This document shows positions 1 through 10,849 of a stretch of 64,000 nucleotides of DNA, in pieces. Position numbers and translations under genes: made by a program. The DNA is from Arthrinium phaeospermum. Its lineage: Eukaryota > Ascomycota > Sordariomycetes > Amphisphaeriales > Apiosporaceae. Below the pieces are notes generated by a model, which worked only from the letters and a program-made list of their open reading frames with translations, had not been told where the DNA came from and searched no databases. The DNA is taken from assembly GCA_006503535.1 (NCBI GenBank), contig QYRS01000003.1, forward strand, positions 682,001 through 746,000, in the 5' to 3' direction. The stretch's first letter is position 1. Every line of letters starts with the position of its first letter.

Positions 1-465
1 AGCTCGATTTCCATTTGATTTTGCCACTAGAATAGTATAAATCGCACTTGCAACTATTCCGAAAGGCAGGTACGGGATTGTTGAAGGTGCCGAACTGATA
101 CTCTCCGAGGCAAAGATGACATGACCCCTAGTAATCATTGCAATAGCTCACTCCTAGGATGATTTACGAATTATATATCTTCGAGAAAGAAGACTGTAGA
201 CGTATGTGATTATGGCAGCAGCAACAGCGGAAGCTAGGTAGGCTAGGGCGGTTCGCCAAAGAGTCCACCAGATCCTTCAATGTTTCATCTCTATTGCTTG
301 TTCAGCATGAGACTTTCCTGTTCAATCTATAAATATCGAGATTCAGTCAATGCCGAGTACCACAGCGCCTGTTACTAACAGCTCGCCGCGATATCCCCAA
401 TCTTGATTCGGTGATGAGTGGTGTCCAGACCAACCAGCGGAAAAGCGACGGCGGAGTGACTATCG
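1..465. other. No intact gene; sequence ahead of a retroelement fragment
   Basis: I see no open frame with coding character here. The stretch leads into the retroelement fragment that follows and may be further decayed element sequence, but I found no recognisable motif or long terminal repeat. Confidence 0.4.
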
Positions 466-840
466 TTGGGAATACCATCTATGTTGCTGCCCTCTTATGC
501 TCGGGTATATGGCATGGGGATGTCCACGTCGGAGGATAAAACGGAGGCTCTGGCGAAACTGTTCATGCCTACCATTTTATGCCAGCTGGAACAGTACATT
601 AGGATGACCGGTTGGCTCAGCCAATTCGTCCCATGGTACCACCAGAAACTAGAACCCCTCCAAAATCGAAAGACAGAGCTCCTACGAAAGGAGCGCGAGG
701 AGGGCCGAGCCCAGAAGACGGCCGCAGGGCGTAAAAATGGACGGCGTCCGTCAAGTTCGAGCCAACGGAGGCAGAGCGAGAATCGTTCCAGATCCTACAA
801 TACTCAGTACCGAAGCCTGTTCTTCCGGACGACACGCCAT
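466..840 (+). mobile_element. Decayed Ty3/gypsy-type retrotransposon pol fragment
   Basis: The translated reading resembles the region of fungal Ty3/gypsy polyproteins that joins reverse transcriptase to RNase H. It holds a degenerate LLG-like stretch, then 'STSEDKTEALAKLFMPT', 'LEQYIRMTGWLSQFVPWY' and 'LEPLQNRKTELLRK'. These correspond to the family pattern in which a 'GL(T/S)TSEEK' segment is followed by 'LE-YLGLTGWLR-YIPYY' and 'PLQ-RKT-LL'. From about position 742 the family-like reading continues in a different forward frame ('VKFEPTEAERESFQILQ'). The open frame is therefore broken by at least one indel. No protease, full reverse transcriptase, integrase or LTR was found nearby. This is a short, dead relic. 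The assignment rests on recalled family patterns. Confidence 0.65.
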
Positions 841-1432
841 TGATCAAAGCCGACCATGTCGTCAGCCGACTGGCCAAGCCCTTCCGCTTGAATCGTTACT
901 GTTACTGATGTCCTGCTGTTGCAAATGCCGCGCTGCCGCAGTCACTCACGATGTCTATCACAGAGCTCGAGGCCGGAGAGCGACGTTGGTGGCTCTGCCA
1001 GCAAAGTATCTCCAAATACTCCTCGCCCGAATAAAACGTCAAAGGGGTGGTTCTGACGACTGTGCGGTGCTTGCAACGGCGTGAACACCCATAGCACTCC
1101 CTGATGGCAAGCTCATTCAACCACCTCTTGGCCCGTGTTACTCCTAGTACGAGGACTACTACTACTACTACAACTACTACTACTACCACCACCACCACCA
1201 TGACTACTATCTACAGCTACCACTACAACAGTAGGGCCAGCAGCAGCAGCCGGGGCGGAGCCGGCGGCGGCGGCCTGATCAAAATCCTGAGCGACAAACC
1301 GAAGGCTGTATTCTGCCAATATTGTTTAACATTAACACTTTTGGGTTTAATCCATTTTGAACAAGAAGTCACTTGATACTCTCTGGGATTAAACCAATTT
1401 CTTGCCGTTCTCCTAGTCTAGTGACATGGTAT
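841..1432. other. Intergenic sequence with trinucleotide repeats, 3' of Rix7
   Basis: The stretch holds the ACT/ACC microsatellite listed separately and a short CAG-rich and GGC-rich run near 1239-1275. Apart from these it holds the 3' flank of the leftward Rix7 gene. I see no conserved coding segment. Confidence 0.5.
1155..1210 (+). repeat. (ACT)n/(ACC)n microsatellite
   Basis: This is an imperfect trinucleotide tract of ACT units passing into ACC units. In translation it gives runs of threonine on one strand and valine or serine on the other. That explains the apparent low-complexity open frames here, which I do not regard as genes. Confidence 0.9.
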
Positions 1433-3720
1433 CTAATTCCACCCCTTATTCTGCAGCCTCCGGAAATGATCCGCACTCTTCTCCGACACCGACGGCTTGA
1501 TCTTGGACAGCGCCACGTCCCAGTCGGCGCGGTTGATCTCGATCGAAGACCCCTTATCCTCGTCCCAGCGCTCCACGGCGGCCTTGGCCGCGGCGATGTG
1601 CAGGTTCTCGATATCGGCACCGCTGAAGCCCTGGCAGCGGCCATCGCGCGCCACGGGCTCGAGGGCGCTGAGCTGTTCGGGAGTCGACTCGGGCAGCACC
1701 GTGCGGATGCGCGTCTTGAGGATCTCAACCCGACCGTCCTCGTCGGGCAGGTCGACGAAGATGTTGTTGCCGAGACGGCCGGGGCGCAGGATGGCGGGGT
1801 CGATCATGTCGGGCCGGTTGGTGGCGCCGATGATGTAGACGCCCGCCCGGCTGTTCATGCCGTCCAGCTCGGTAAGAAGCATGTTGACGACGCGGGCGCT
1901 GGATTCGGCAATAGCATCACCACGCTTCGGCACCAAAGCATCCAGCTCGTCGAAGAAGAGAATACAAGGCGCCGAGGAGCGGGCGCGAGAGAAGACCTGC
2001 CGCACAGCACGCTCCGACTCTCCGACGAACTTGTTGAGTAGCTCCGGACCCTTGATGGAGATGAAGTTCGCCTTGGCCTCGTTGGCGACGGCTTTTGCGA
2101 GCAGGGTCTTTCCGCAACCAGGGGGACCCCACAGCAAGACGCCCGACGGCGACCGCCAACCAACCTTGGAGAAGAGCTCGGGGGTATCGATCGGGCGAAT
2201 AATCGCCAGGCTGAGCTCTTTCTGTACCGCCTTGAGAGCTCCCACCTGATCCCACGTTGTGTCGGGTATCGTGCTGAATCCTTCTCTCTTGGCAGAAGGC
2301 TGGACTCTTGTAATCGCATCCAGCAAGTGTTGCTGTGTCACCAAGTAGCTTTCGTCGTCTTCGAAATCTGTGTCGTCGAAAAGTGACTTAAGAGCTGACA
2401 GTTGGTGCTTCATGAACTTCATTTTCGGTGTGGCTTCAACGAAACCATCGTCGGGAGCTGGTATCTCGTCCATGGCCTTCCGGATCCGTGTCTCGTCGGC
2501 GCGCTCGAGCATGTCAGACACTGCCTGAGATACGACGTCTTGCAAGTCGGCGCCCACAAAACCAGGCGTAACCTTGGCGAGTGCGGTCAGATCAACGTCT
2601 TCGGCCAGGTTGTAATTCTTCGTCAGAGCCTTGAGAATCTGGATTCGCGACAGCTCATTCGGTACACCAATGTTGATTTCCAGGTTGAATCTTCCAGCAC
2701 GTCGCAACGCCGGGTCGATACTGTCTGGGCGGTTGGTTGCCGCGATTGTGACGACTGCCTTTCCTCCCGTTTTCTCCAAGCTCAGTTCGTCCATACAAGT
2801 AAGCATTTGGGCGACTATACGCTTCTCCATTTCTCGCTGAGCATTGTCGCGCTTGCCCATGATGGCGTCGATCTCATCAATGAAGACCAGGCATGGGGCG
2901 AGGCTCTTGGCTTCCTCGTAAAGGGTTCGGATCTGTTTCTCGGACTCGCCAGACATACCTGCCACCAATGACGGGGCCGACACGGGAATGAAAGGGATGC
3001 CCAGCTCCGCAGCAAAGGTATTCGCAAGCACCGTCTTTCCGCAACCAGGGGGGCCGTGGAGAAGCACACCTCTCGTCGGTTCCGCGCCCTTGGCCTTCTC
3101 CATCCATTTCTTCGCTCGCACAATCGGGCGAGCTACATGGCGGACCAGCTGTTCGATTGCATCATCCATACCTCCCAGATTGAAAAGGGACAATCCACCA
3201 GGTGGCGTGCGGTCTTTCTCTGCCTTTTCGGCCCTGCGCCGCTTAAGCTTAGGCTCGCCATTGGGAAGCCGTTCGTTCGTGCTGATGGCCGATTCAACTG
3301 TTGCTTCTGGTGATGATGCCCTATCCCTCCTGGGGACGTTCCAAGATTTCGCAATTTGCTTGTTCATCAAAGAAGGATTTGTCTGTGGCTATGCTCAAGG
3401 TTAGCTCGCTGAGTGGTATACATGAAAAGTTCAATGACCCTCATTACCTTGGGCGTTGGCGGTTCGGCCGGCGAGTCTTCCATCATCTCGTCCTCGTCAT
3501 TCTCGGCGCGCTCCTTTTTGCGAAGCCTCATGGCGCGTTCGATGGCGTCTTCCAGCGGCCTCTTCTTCTCACGGGCTACGCTGGAATTTGACTTCTTGAT
3601 CATGTCATATACACCGGCGATGGTGAACTTTGCAGGCTTGCTGCTGTTGCGTTCATGATCGTCCTCCAACTTCCGGAGGATCTGATAGACATCGCGGTCC
3701 AAACGCGTGACGGGAGGCAT
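1433..3720 (-). CDS. rix7: Rix7/NVL-type AAA ATPase, 60S ribosome biogenesis
   Basis: This is a tandem AAA+ ATPase of the Rix7/NVL family. The family works in the nucleolus and nucleus, using ATP to extract assembly factors from pre-60S particles. Two exons (3448-3720 and 1433-3382) flank a 65-bp intron with a GCTAAC branch site and give 740 residues, close to the family length. An N-terminal winged-helix-like segment (MPPVTRLDRDVYQILRK) is followed by a basic nuclear signal (KLKRRR, about residue 136). The first ATPase has Walker A GPPGCGKT near 201-208 and Walker B VFIDEID near 257. The second has GPPGCGKT near 510-517 and Walker B FFDELD near 567. Both Walker B motifs keep the acidic residues, so both sites look active. 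The gene is divergent from vps20 across about 900 bp. Confidence 0.95.
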
Positions 3721-4623
3721 GGCTTGTGTAGGCGGGTATGCCAACCGTCTACAGGTATGTGTAGTGAGAGCTAGGTTGGACGGCAATCCCGTCTATATCG
3801 ACGATCTGGGGACGGGTTAGATACCATAATGAGAGCGAGTCATATGAAGGCTGGAATGGACAGTCACAACTGGCATCATTATCATGACCAATAGTTGGGA
3901 TAGCACGAAGCGTGTATCATGTGAGTGTGGTGTGCGCATGGGAGCTTTGAACCTACTTCCAGAAAAATCTTGTGGTATCTGCTCAAGGTCGCGAGTCTGC
4001 AAACCGGATTTCTTCAAGCGTAAAAGGCAAAAAATCGATTTAAGGATACATCCCCAGCTTACACGGCCGTCAAGAATTTATGGAGTCCTCTCCTCAAATG
4101 CAGATATCCTCTATAGACACCAGAAGACTCAAGGACTTCTCGTTCCTACACCTGCAGCTGTATTATTTTGTAGATCTTGAAAAGGCCTTTGACTTAATAA
4201 AAAGTCGAGCGCTAGTCTGAACGAGGCCTAGCTGGCCAAGGTTTCTCTGCTACTCAACCATAAGTGATTCCCTTATCTTATCATGTGCCTTGCTTAAAGT
4301 GGCAGTACATAGCGGTACCCCTCCCCCCTAATGGCCCAGGTTCCAGGTCAGTTTAGTGCCTTCTGCCCCAGATAACCGGGTCCCCAGCAACCCACATGCA
4401 CCTGCCGACCGATGACGAACAGCCAGCAGCGTAGCAGGTCTATCTCGAAGCCTACAACTTCCACTTATTGAGCCCATGAATATATGCCATACCACACGAT
4501 AACTTGCGACTCTCACCATTGGGTCGCCGGGGCTCTCCTACCACAATCGAGGAAAGGCGATGCGCTTTTCAGGATCCGAAACACCGGCACGTTCTACATA
4601 GAGCGCAACAGGAGGAAGGAGAA
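3721..4623. promoter_or_regulatory. Divergent intergenic region between rix7 and vps20
   Basis: The two genes are read away from each other, so this 0.9-kb interval must hold both promoters and 5' leaders. I see no coding exon or RNA gene. A B-box-like motif near 3943 was tested as a tRNA and rejected. Confidence 0.55.
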
Positions 4624-5478
4624 ATGGGCAACACTCCGAGCCGCATAACGGCGCAAGACAAGTACGAACCCGTCCACCGCCATTCCCGCCACCCCTCTCT
4701 CTCTTCTTCCGATATGCCTCTCTGCCCTTGGCTCTTTGCTATTAGCGAGGAATCTCTTTACTAAAATGATGTCTTCACCTCCCGGCACACAGGGCGATCC
4801 TCGACCTCAAGAACCAACGCGACAAGCTGCATCAGTACCAACGGCGCATCGAAGTCCTAACCCAGAAGGAGACGGAGATCGCGCGGCAATGCCTGGCCAA
4901 CGGCGACAAGAAGCGGGCGCTGCTGGCGCTGCGCCGCAAGAAGTACCAGGAGTCGCTGCTGGCGCAGACGGACGCGCAGCTCGAGCAGCTCGAGCAGCTG
5001 ACGCGCAACGTCGAGTTCGCCCAGATCCAAAAGGACATCGTCTTCGGCCTGCAGCAGGGCAGCAAGGTCCTCAAGGAGATCCACGCCGAAATGGGCGGCA
5101 TCGACAAGGTCGAGAAGCTCATGGGCGAGACGGCCGACGCCATTGCCTACCAGAATGTACGCAGTCATATAATACTCAAACCCTTGGCGGCCCCCTCCCT
5201 TTTCATCATTTGCTTCGGAGTATGGGGCGCTTGGCTAACACTTTTTCTTTCCCCCGAAACAGGAGATCAGCGAGATGCTAGGTGGGCGTATATCGAATAA
5301 CGACGAAGACGAAGTCGAAGAGGAGTTGGAGAGGTTAGCCAAGGAGGTCAACGGTCCGCAAGAGACGACCCCCGAGCCGCTACCGGTTGTGCCTGGGCAC
5401 GAGCCGGCGGCACCAGAAGAAGAAGAGCCGGTTGTGTCAACAGAGCCACAACGGGAAAGGACTGCGTTGCCTGCATGA
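4624..5478 (+). CDS. vps20: Vps20/CHMP6, ESCRT-III subunit
   Basis: Vps20 receives the signal from ESCRT-II on the endosome and nucleates the Snf7 polymer that buds vesicles into multivesicular bodies. Three exons (4624-4661, 4793-5156, 5263-5478) with introns of 131 and 106 bp give 205 residues. The start reads MGNTPSRITAQDK. The glycine at position 2 in this context is the classic N-myristoylation signal of Vps20, and this fixes the start. The junction restores 'TAQDKAILDLKNQRDKL', the conserved first helix. A highly charged coiled-coil helical core follows (QYQRRIEVL, LEQLEQLTRNVEFAQIQ), then 'MGGIDKVEKLMGE'. The C-terminal tail is acidic and proline-rich and carries the 'EISEMLGG' segment, as in Snf7-family autoinhibitory regions. 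The gene converges on the DUF2293 gene. Confidence 0.95.
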
Positions 5479-6473
5479 TGAAAGGGGCGGGGGCGTTTTA
5501 TTGCATTGAATCGGGCGTCATTTTAAGGGGTTATATTGACTTTCCATGGGAGCACACTGGGAATTGGGTAGCGGTTGATTTGGCATGGATATACCATCGG
5601 GTACTCGAGGTCAACAACACTGAACATCTTTCGAGGTTACGTCGTAGGTAGTAAATAGACTTGGGTTTACAAGACATCGCCACACGTGCCTGGCATGAGT
5701 TTTCCTATTTCAGATGCTGTATATACAACGTTATACTCTCCAGTATGAACAACATGGGGTTCTACTGCTCAAGAACCCTGCGGCAAAATATACGGTGTAT
5801 GGCAACTCCCTGACCTGATGGTACTGCTCAAGACAATGCTGGTGGTAGCCAGCCAAGCAGTTTAGACCTTCCAAATGTAGAATATTATACCGAACACCCC
5901 CATTTCAATGCCAATGCAATGCCTCATGCTGCCGCTCGTAATGCGAACCACCAAAACCAATGGGTATCAAAAACACAAAAACCTCTTCCTAACTCCACTC
6001 ATGCAATATACTCCTGTCCCAATGCATAGGTACGCTTGTCTTGCCGCGACGAGTTCCCGCCCGCTCTCGCTTCAGAGCGTCGCTTCGCTATATGCACCTT
6101 GCTGAATCTCTTGCTTGATAGCTTCACTAAAGTACCGGCTGCCCAATTGCAACTCACAACTTTCATGTAACCATCGACCGACACCTAATACGGCCCGCCA
6201 TGAACGGGTTGCCGATGTGGAGAGTGACCAAATCCAGGTGTTCCGGCAGGCACGATATGGCCTGGCGTATCGTTATGCTCATAGCGCAACTCTCCTGGGT
6301 AGTACTCTGTTGCTCTCCGTGCTGTAGTCTGTTGATAAGGTTCCATGTTTCTTGCCGTGTCATAAGTTCTATGATCCCCGCATTAGCTTTTGCGACGACA
6401 TTGCGCCAGCTGAGCCGATGGTCAACTTACACATCGCGGACAATGATTCGTTGGCCCTGTGGGGCATTTCCGG
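5479..6473. other. Convergent 3' intergenic region, no gene seen
   Basis: About 1 kb lies between the 3' ends of vps20 and the DUF2293 gene. It is richer in A and T than the genes and its short open frames lack codon bias. A CACGTG palindrome occurs near 5693, but with both genes pointing inward I attach no function to it. Confidence 0.5.
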
Positions 6474-8968
6474 TCATATCCCTCTGTTCAGGGCCGGGAA
6501 TTGGGAGTGGTATCGCTCATTCACTAGTTGAGGCGGATAGTCATGGTGAGCGGCGGAGACCGTTCTGTATACCGGTGTTTCGTAAGGCCGCATTACAGGC
6601 TGCATATCCTGGGAAGTACCATACCGATGGGCCGGGGCATAGGGCGCCGAGCGCACTTCATCGTATGGCCTCGTGCGTGGCGTTGGCTCATCTTCAAGGT
6701 AGACTACCCGAGGGCCACCAGAAATGCGCCGAACCTCCTGGAAAGGCGCATCCTGGGCAACAACTCTCCGATGAGCTTGCCGATCATTGCCCACATAAAG
6801 GGGCCCACCCGCATCTACACCTCTTCCAGCGCCATAGGGCGAATCGATCACGATCGGGTTGGCCCTCGACCTAGGAGGGCCAGCATCGTGCGTCGGGTAT
6901 GCCGCATCTCCAGCATAGACGATGGGAGTGCGAGGACGCTGGGTATGTCTGCCCGGGGCAACATGGTACGGATCACCATGACCCTCGGGCAAGTATTGAA
7001 CGGGACGGGACGGTTCACGAACTATACGGATAAAACCCGCATCTGACATTGCCTGGTCATCTCCGGGATACTGAGACAGCATGCGCCGGCGCTTAGAGGT
7101 GGCATCCTCTACGTCTCCTATGAAGATCGGCGATCCTCGGCGGGCATAGCCCACTGGTTCATGAGCGATGGTGCGAGAAATAAAACGGGGACTTTCCGCC
7201 AACGATTGCGATACGGCAGGGTAGGGGCGGAAGCCTTGGTTGATGTTCACGGGCCTGTTGGGAGACACCGGCTCTATGGAAGGCAGGAGCATGTCCTCCA
7301 AGCCCTGTCTTACCGGCGACAAAGGTGTAAGGTCGTTAGTCAGGCGATCAGCAAACGACCCAACTTTGGGTCCTGTGCTCTCGCGAACACGTACGAAAGA
7401 GGACGGTTGTTGGTAAGGAACACCACCGCTGTGCCTTGTCGCGGTACGGATATTTGCGGTTCCATGTCCGGCAGACGTGTTCGGAGCATCCGACATGAAC
7501 GGCGGGTGCTGCTGGTGTTGGCCTTGCTCGACTTCCAAGGGGCCTGATACAGCACCTTGATCTACGCCAGATGGAAGATGGGCAACACTGCGTGCCCTAT
7601 CCATAGCGGAAGGAGCAAGAGTACCGTTGGGCTGGTTTCGACCTTGATCGTTAGTGTTGTGGTCATTCGAGAAACCTTCGGCAACAGCAGCGTATCTCCT
7701 AAAGCGCTGGGCCTTTCTGGCGGATTTTCTCTCATTCCGGGTCAATCTTCGCACTTGTCCCGGCGTCATCTGCTCAATCACCGAGGCATCGTGTCGCTTC
7801 TCTCTTACCGCAAGCGAAGGTTCTGGATGATTGCCTTGGGGAACGAGCGACATGTGTCTTGGTAAAGCCGGGGGAGGCATAGCAGCCGACGCGGCTTCTG
7901 CGCCAGAACTTTCATCGTCTGAACCGTCTTCGCTGTCGGAGATCTCGATCACCTCACGGAGGATTTCATCAAGCTGGTCACGACCAGTCTCCTCATCACC
8001 TCGCCACTTGACGATTACATCTAAGCAGGTCTGCTCGACTGCCTTTCGTGCATTGGCCCATGTTGTCTCCCTGAGTAGTTTGTCATACCGGGTATGTGTG
8101 TGCCTAATGTGAGCTAGGGCAGCAAGTTGGACACGACGAGCCAGTGACAGCTCCAAGGCCATACCAACTTTATACTCGCCGTTGAACTTGCTGTCCTGAA
8201 TCCACGCAAGAAATTGAGTTGAGCGCGACGAGCATATCAATACAGAAAAGGGGTCCTACAAACCTTTTGAAAAGCATGAAGTATGATCTCCTGGCGATCA
8301 GTATTCGGAATTCGGGGGAAAAGATCCCTCAAAACAGCGTCAGCTTGCTTGTTGATCAATTCCTGGGATGCGGGGATGGATTCGGGTTCGCCAGTCGAAG
8401 AAACGGCCGCAAGTAGGTTGACTCCATTTCGCTCCAGCATCTTGCGCGCCTCGTCGACGATCGTTCGTCTGAAATGATAACCGGCGCGGTGCATGTGGTG
8501 TTCGAGATTCTTTACGTCCTTGCTGTCCTACACACGTCGCAGCAGTATTAGCGATGGAATCCGTGGCTTGTTGCCGCTGGACGTACCGAGACAATGAAGA
8601 TCATAGCATCCTGTTCTCGGGACATTTCCTTGCATGCTGCCGTCAGGTCGGGGTTCCCGGTAGGGACGAACTCGAAGCCAGGCGGCGGCTCTTTCTCCGT
8701 GGTTACCTGTCGGCTGGTGAGTACAATGTCTCGGGCTCGCGCGGCTTCAAACTACCTCGAACTCAAGCTTCTTCTTCTTCTCCGTGTTGTCGACGGCTTC
8801 AAAATACGACTTGTGCTTGATCTTGGCTGGCTCCTTCAGGGCATTCAACTGTGACCACACACGTCTATCATGCTGCTGGGATCTATGGTACTTGTCATGG
8901 CGATCATGGCGATGTTTAGCCTGTCCCCCTATGGGAGGGAGATGGCCCTTCTTTTTCTGTTTCGTCAT
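6474..8968 (-). CDS. DUF2293-domain protein (fungal, function unknown)
   Basis: I assembled four exons: 8756-8968, 8587-8706, 8264-8527 and 6474-8195. The introns are 49, 59 and 68 bp, and every junction keeps frame to give 772 residues. The N-terminus is lysine/histidine-rich (MTKQKKKGHLPP). It leads through 'PPPGFEFVPTGNPDLTAACKEM', typical of fungal DUF2293 proteins, into the domain itself. There the pattern 'LRDLFPRIPNTDRQEIILHAF' is followed by 'LARRVQLAALAHIRHTHTRY' and by 'LLRETTWANARKAVE'. After an acidic serine patch (ISDSEDGSDDESS) the remaining 400 or so residues are Pro/Arg/Gly-rich and look disordered. The family has no established function. The basic N-terminus and arginine-rich tail would suit a nuclear protein, which is inference. 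The exact C-terminus is the least certain part. Confidence 0.85.
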
Positions 8969-9953
8969 CGCAACAGTGTTACGGACCTTACCATATCAGC
9001 AGGGGCGGTGCAGGTGCAGCTTGCTGGATCCGGTTAACCTGGATGGGCGAAGAGCGAAGAGATGAAAGAAGGAAAAGGACGATAGTCGGTGGTGACTATA
9101 CACTCTCTCAAAGATGCCTACCACTTCTGACCCAGCTGGGCGCTATGAATGTGGGAGCTGCTTCTTGTGGAGAGATATATCCTTGGAAAATACGAGGAGA
9201 CGATATCTTGCCTTGCAATAGCAAATAGAGATAGTGCGACCGGGAAAGGAGAGTCACAGTAAATCACGCGCAATAAAAAAGCGGCCAAGATGGATGCTGG
9301 CTTTATCGGCGCCTGTAACGATGGCTGGCTGGCTTTGCTGGCAGGCTGACTGAGACTGGGCTTTTTGGGACAGGGGGAAAGAGTACAAGAAATGTTGAGT
9401 GAGGAATGGTCAGCAGGCTTGCCCGCCTATTCTCTCAAATCGATTTCTCCGTGTCGTCGGGCGACTCTGTGTCAAGCAGCTTTCAGAGCCTGATCAGATC
9501 TTGGATTGGATGGGTAAGAGTTGGGAAACCACTACACGCGCCCGAAACAGAACCAAGTGGTGGGTTAATAAGGCGGGAAAGGCCCGGGGTGGATTGGTGG
9601 CCCGCCTGCTCTGCTACCTGCAAGCAATGAAATGATGACGGAGCTTTCCTGGATGGAGAAAGCAAGATGCCAGCATCCGATAAATGCATGGCCAGCATTG
9701 TATTTGGGTAAGTAAGCAGCGAAGCCCGGCACAACACAGCCACATGAGCCACACAAAGCCTAATTGTACCCCCAAGCCAATTGAGCCAGGTCCCAGGCAG
9801 TAAGGCACCGACTTTTTCCGGAGACCCGTGGCTTGCACTTTGGTACTGCTCTCATTTTGCAAAGAAGCCGAGCTTCGTAGCGAGAAGACGAAACGACGAC
9901 ATTTCAATTCCTCCTCAATCCCGCCCAACCGCCACCTCCCCCGTCACATCGCC
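8969..9953. promoter_or_regulatory. Divergent intergenic region between the DUF2293 gene and atp5
   Basis: This 985-bp interval must contain the promoters of two diverging genes. On the atp5 side the last 50 bp before the start codon are a C/T-rich leader, as is usual for well-expressed fungal genes. A CCAAT pentamer lies at 9777-9781, about 175 bp upstream of the atp5 start. CCAAT is the core site of the Hap/CBC factor that controls many respiratory genes. That link is inference from one short motif. Confidence 0.4.
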
Positions 9954-10849
9954 ATGTTCTCCCGACAAGCCTTCCGCGCCGTCCGAGCTGCAGCTCCCCA
10001 GCGGACGCTTGCCCGAATTCCGGCGCGCAGCTATGCCGCTGCTGCCGCCCAGGAAGTTCGACCTCCGGTAGCTGTGTACGGTCTCGATGGCACCTACGCC
10101 TCTGCTCTGGTACGGCCACCATTTTCTACACGACCCATCCCCGCGGAGGAACCATTTCGGGGCGCTTGCATTGGGCCAATTGGGTGGCAATTGGCGTCAA
10201 ACGTCCTGCTGCAGTTCAATGGATGGAAGAAAAAGGTCGATTGATGGAGAACTAACGCATGAGCCATTAATAGTACACTGCCGCCGTGAAGTCCTCTTCT
10301 CTCGATCCCACCGCCAAGGCCCTGTCCAACCTCGCAAACCTCGTCGAGAAGGATGCCAAGCTCGCCACCATCCTGAGCACCCCTACTCTCTCCGACGCCG
10401 ACAAGACCGCCATCGTCGCCGAGCTCCAGAAGACTGCCGGCAGCAGCGAGACCGTCAAGAACTTCCTGGAGACCCTGGCCCACTACAACCGCCTGAGCAT
10501 CCTCAAGGGTGTCTCTGAGAAGTTCGCCCAGCTGATGGCTGCCTCGCGTGGTGAGGTCGAGATGACCGTCCGCAGCGCCACCGTATGTAAACCCCGATAT
10601 CATGATTTGGGGGGAAATTGGTACTAATACGATAACTTGCAGCAATTGGACAGCCGCACCCTGTCCCGCCTGGAGACCGCTGTCGCGAAGTCGCAGTACG
10701 TCGGCCAGGGCAAGAAGATCAAGCTGACCAACGAGGTCAACCCCGATATCGTTGGCGGACTTGTCGTCGAGATTGGCGACCGCACAATCGACCTCTCCGT
10801 GTCTTCCAAGATTGCGAAGATGAACAAGCTCCTCAGCGACACTTTGTAA
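9954..10849 (+). CDS. atp5: Mitochondrial ATP synthase subunit 5 (OSCP)
   Basis: This is the oligomycin-sensitivity-conferring protein, part of the peripheral stalk holding the F1 head of mitochondrial ATP synthase. Three exons (9954-10109, 10274-10582, 10643-10849) with introns of 164 and 60 bp encode 223 residues, the normal OSCP length. The start MFSRQAFRAVRAAAPQRTLARIPARSY is an arginine/alanine-rich presequence with no acidic residues. It leads into 'RPPVAVYGLDGTYASALYTAAVK', whose GLDGTYA motif is conserved in fungal OSCP. The helical N-domain (LSNLANLVEKDAKL) is followed by the C-domain with 'VNPDIVGGLVVEIGDRTIDLSVSSKIAKM', the hallmark of the family. In-frame codons upstream of 9954 lack a presequence, so I chose this start. 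Confidence 0.97.

Noticed and set aside
902..1319. Poly-valine and poly-threonine frames
   Set aside because: These are translations of the ACT/ACC microsatellite.
3938..3962. tRNA-like B-box on the minus strand (GGTTCAAAGC)
   Set aside because: The T-stem cannot pair beyond two positions and no A-box or acceptor stem lies at the right distance.
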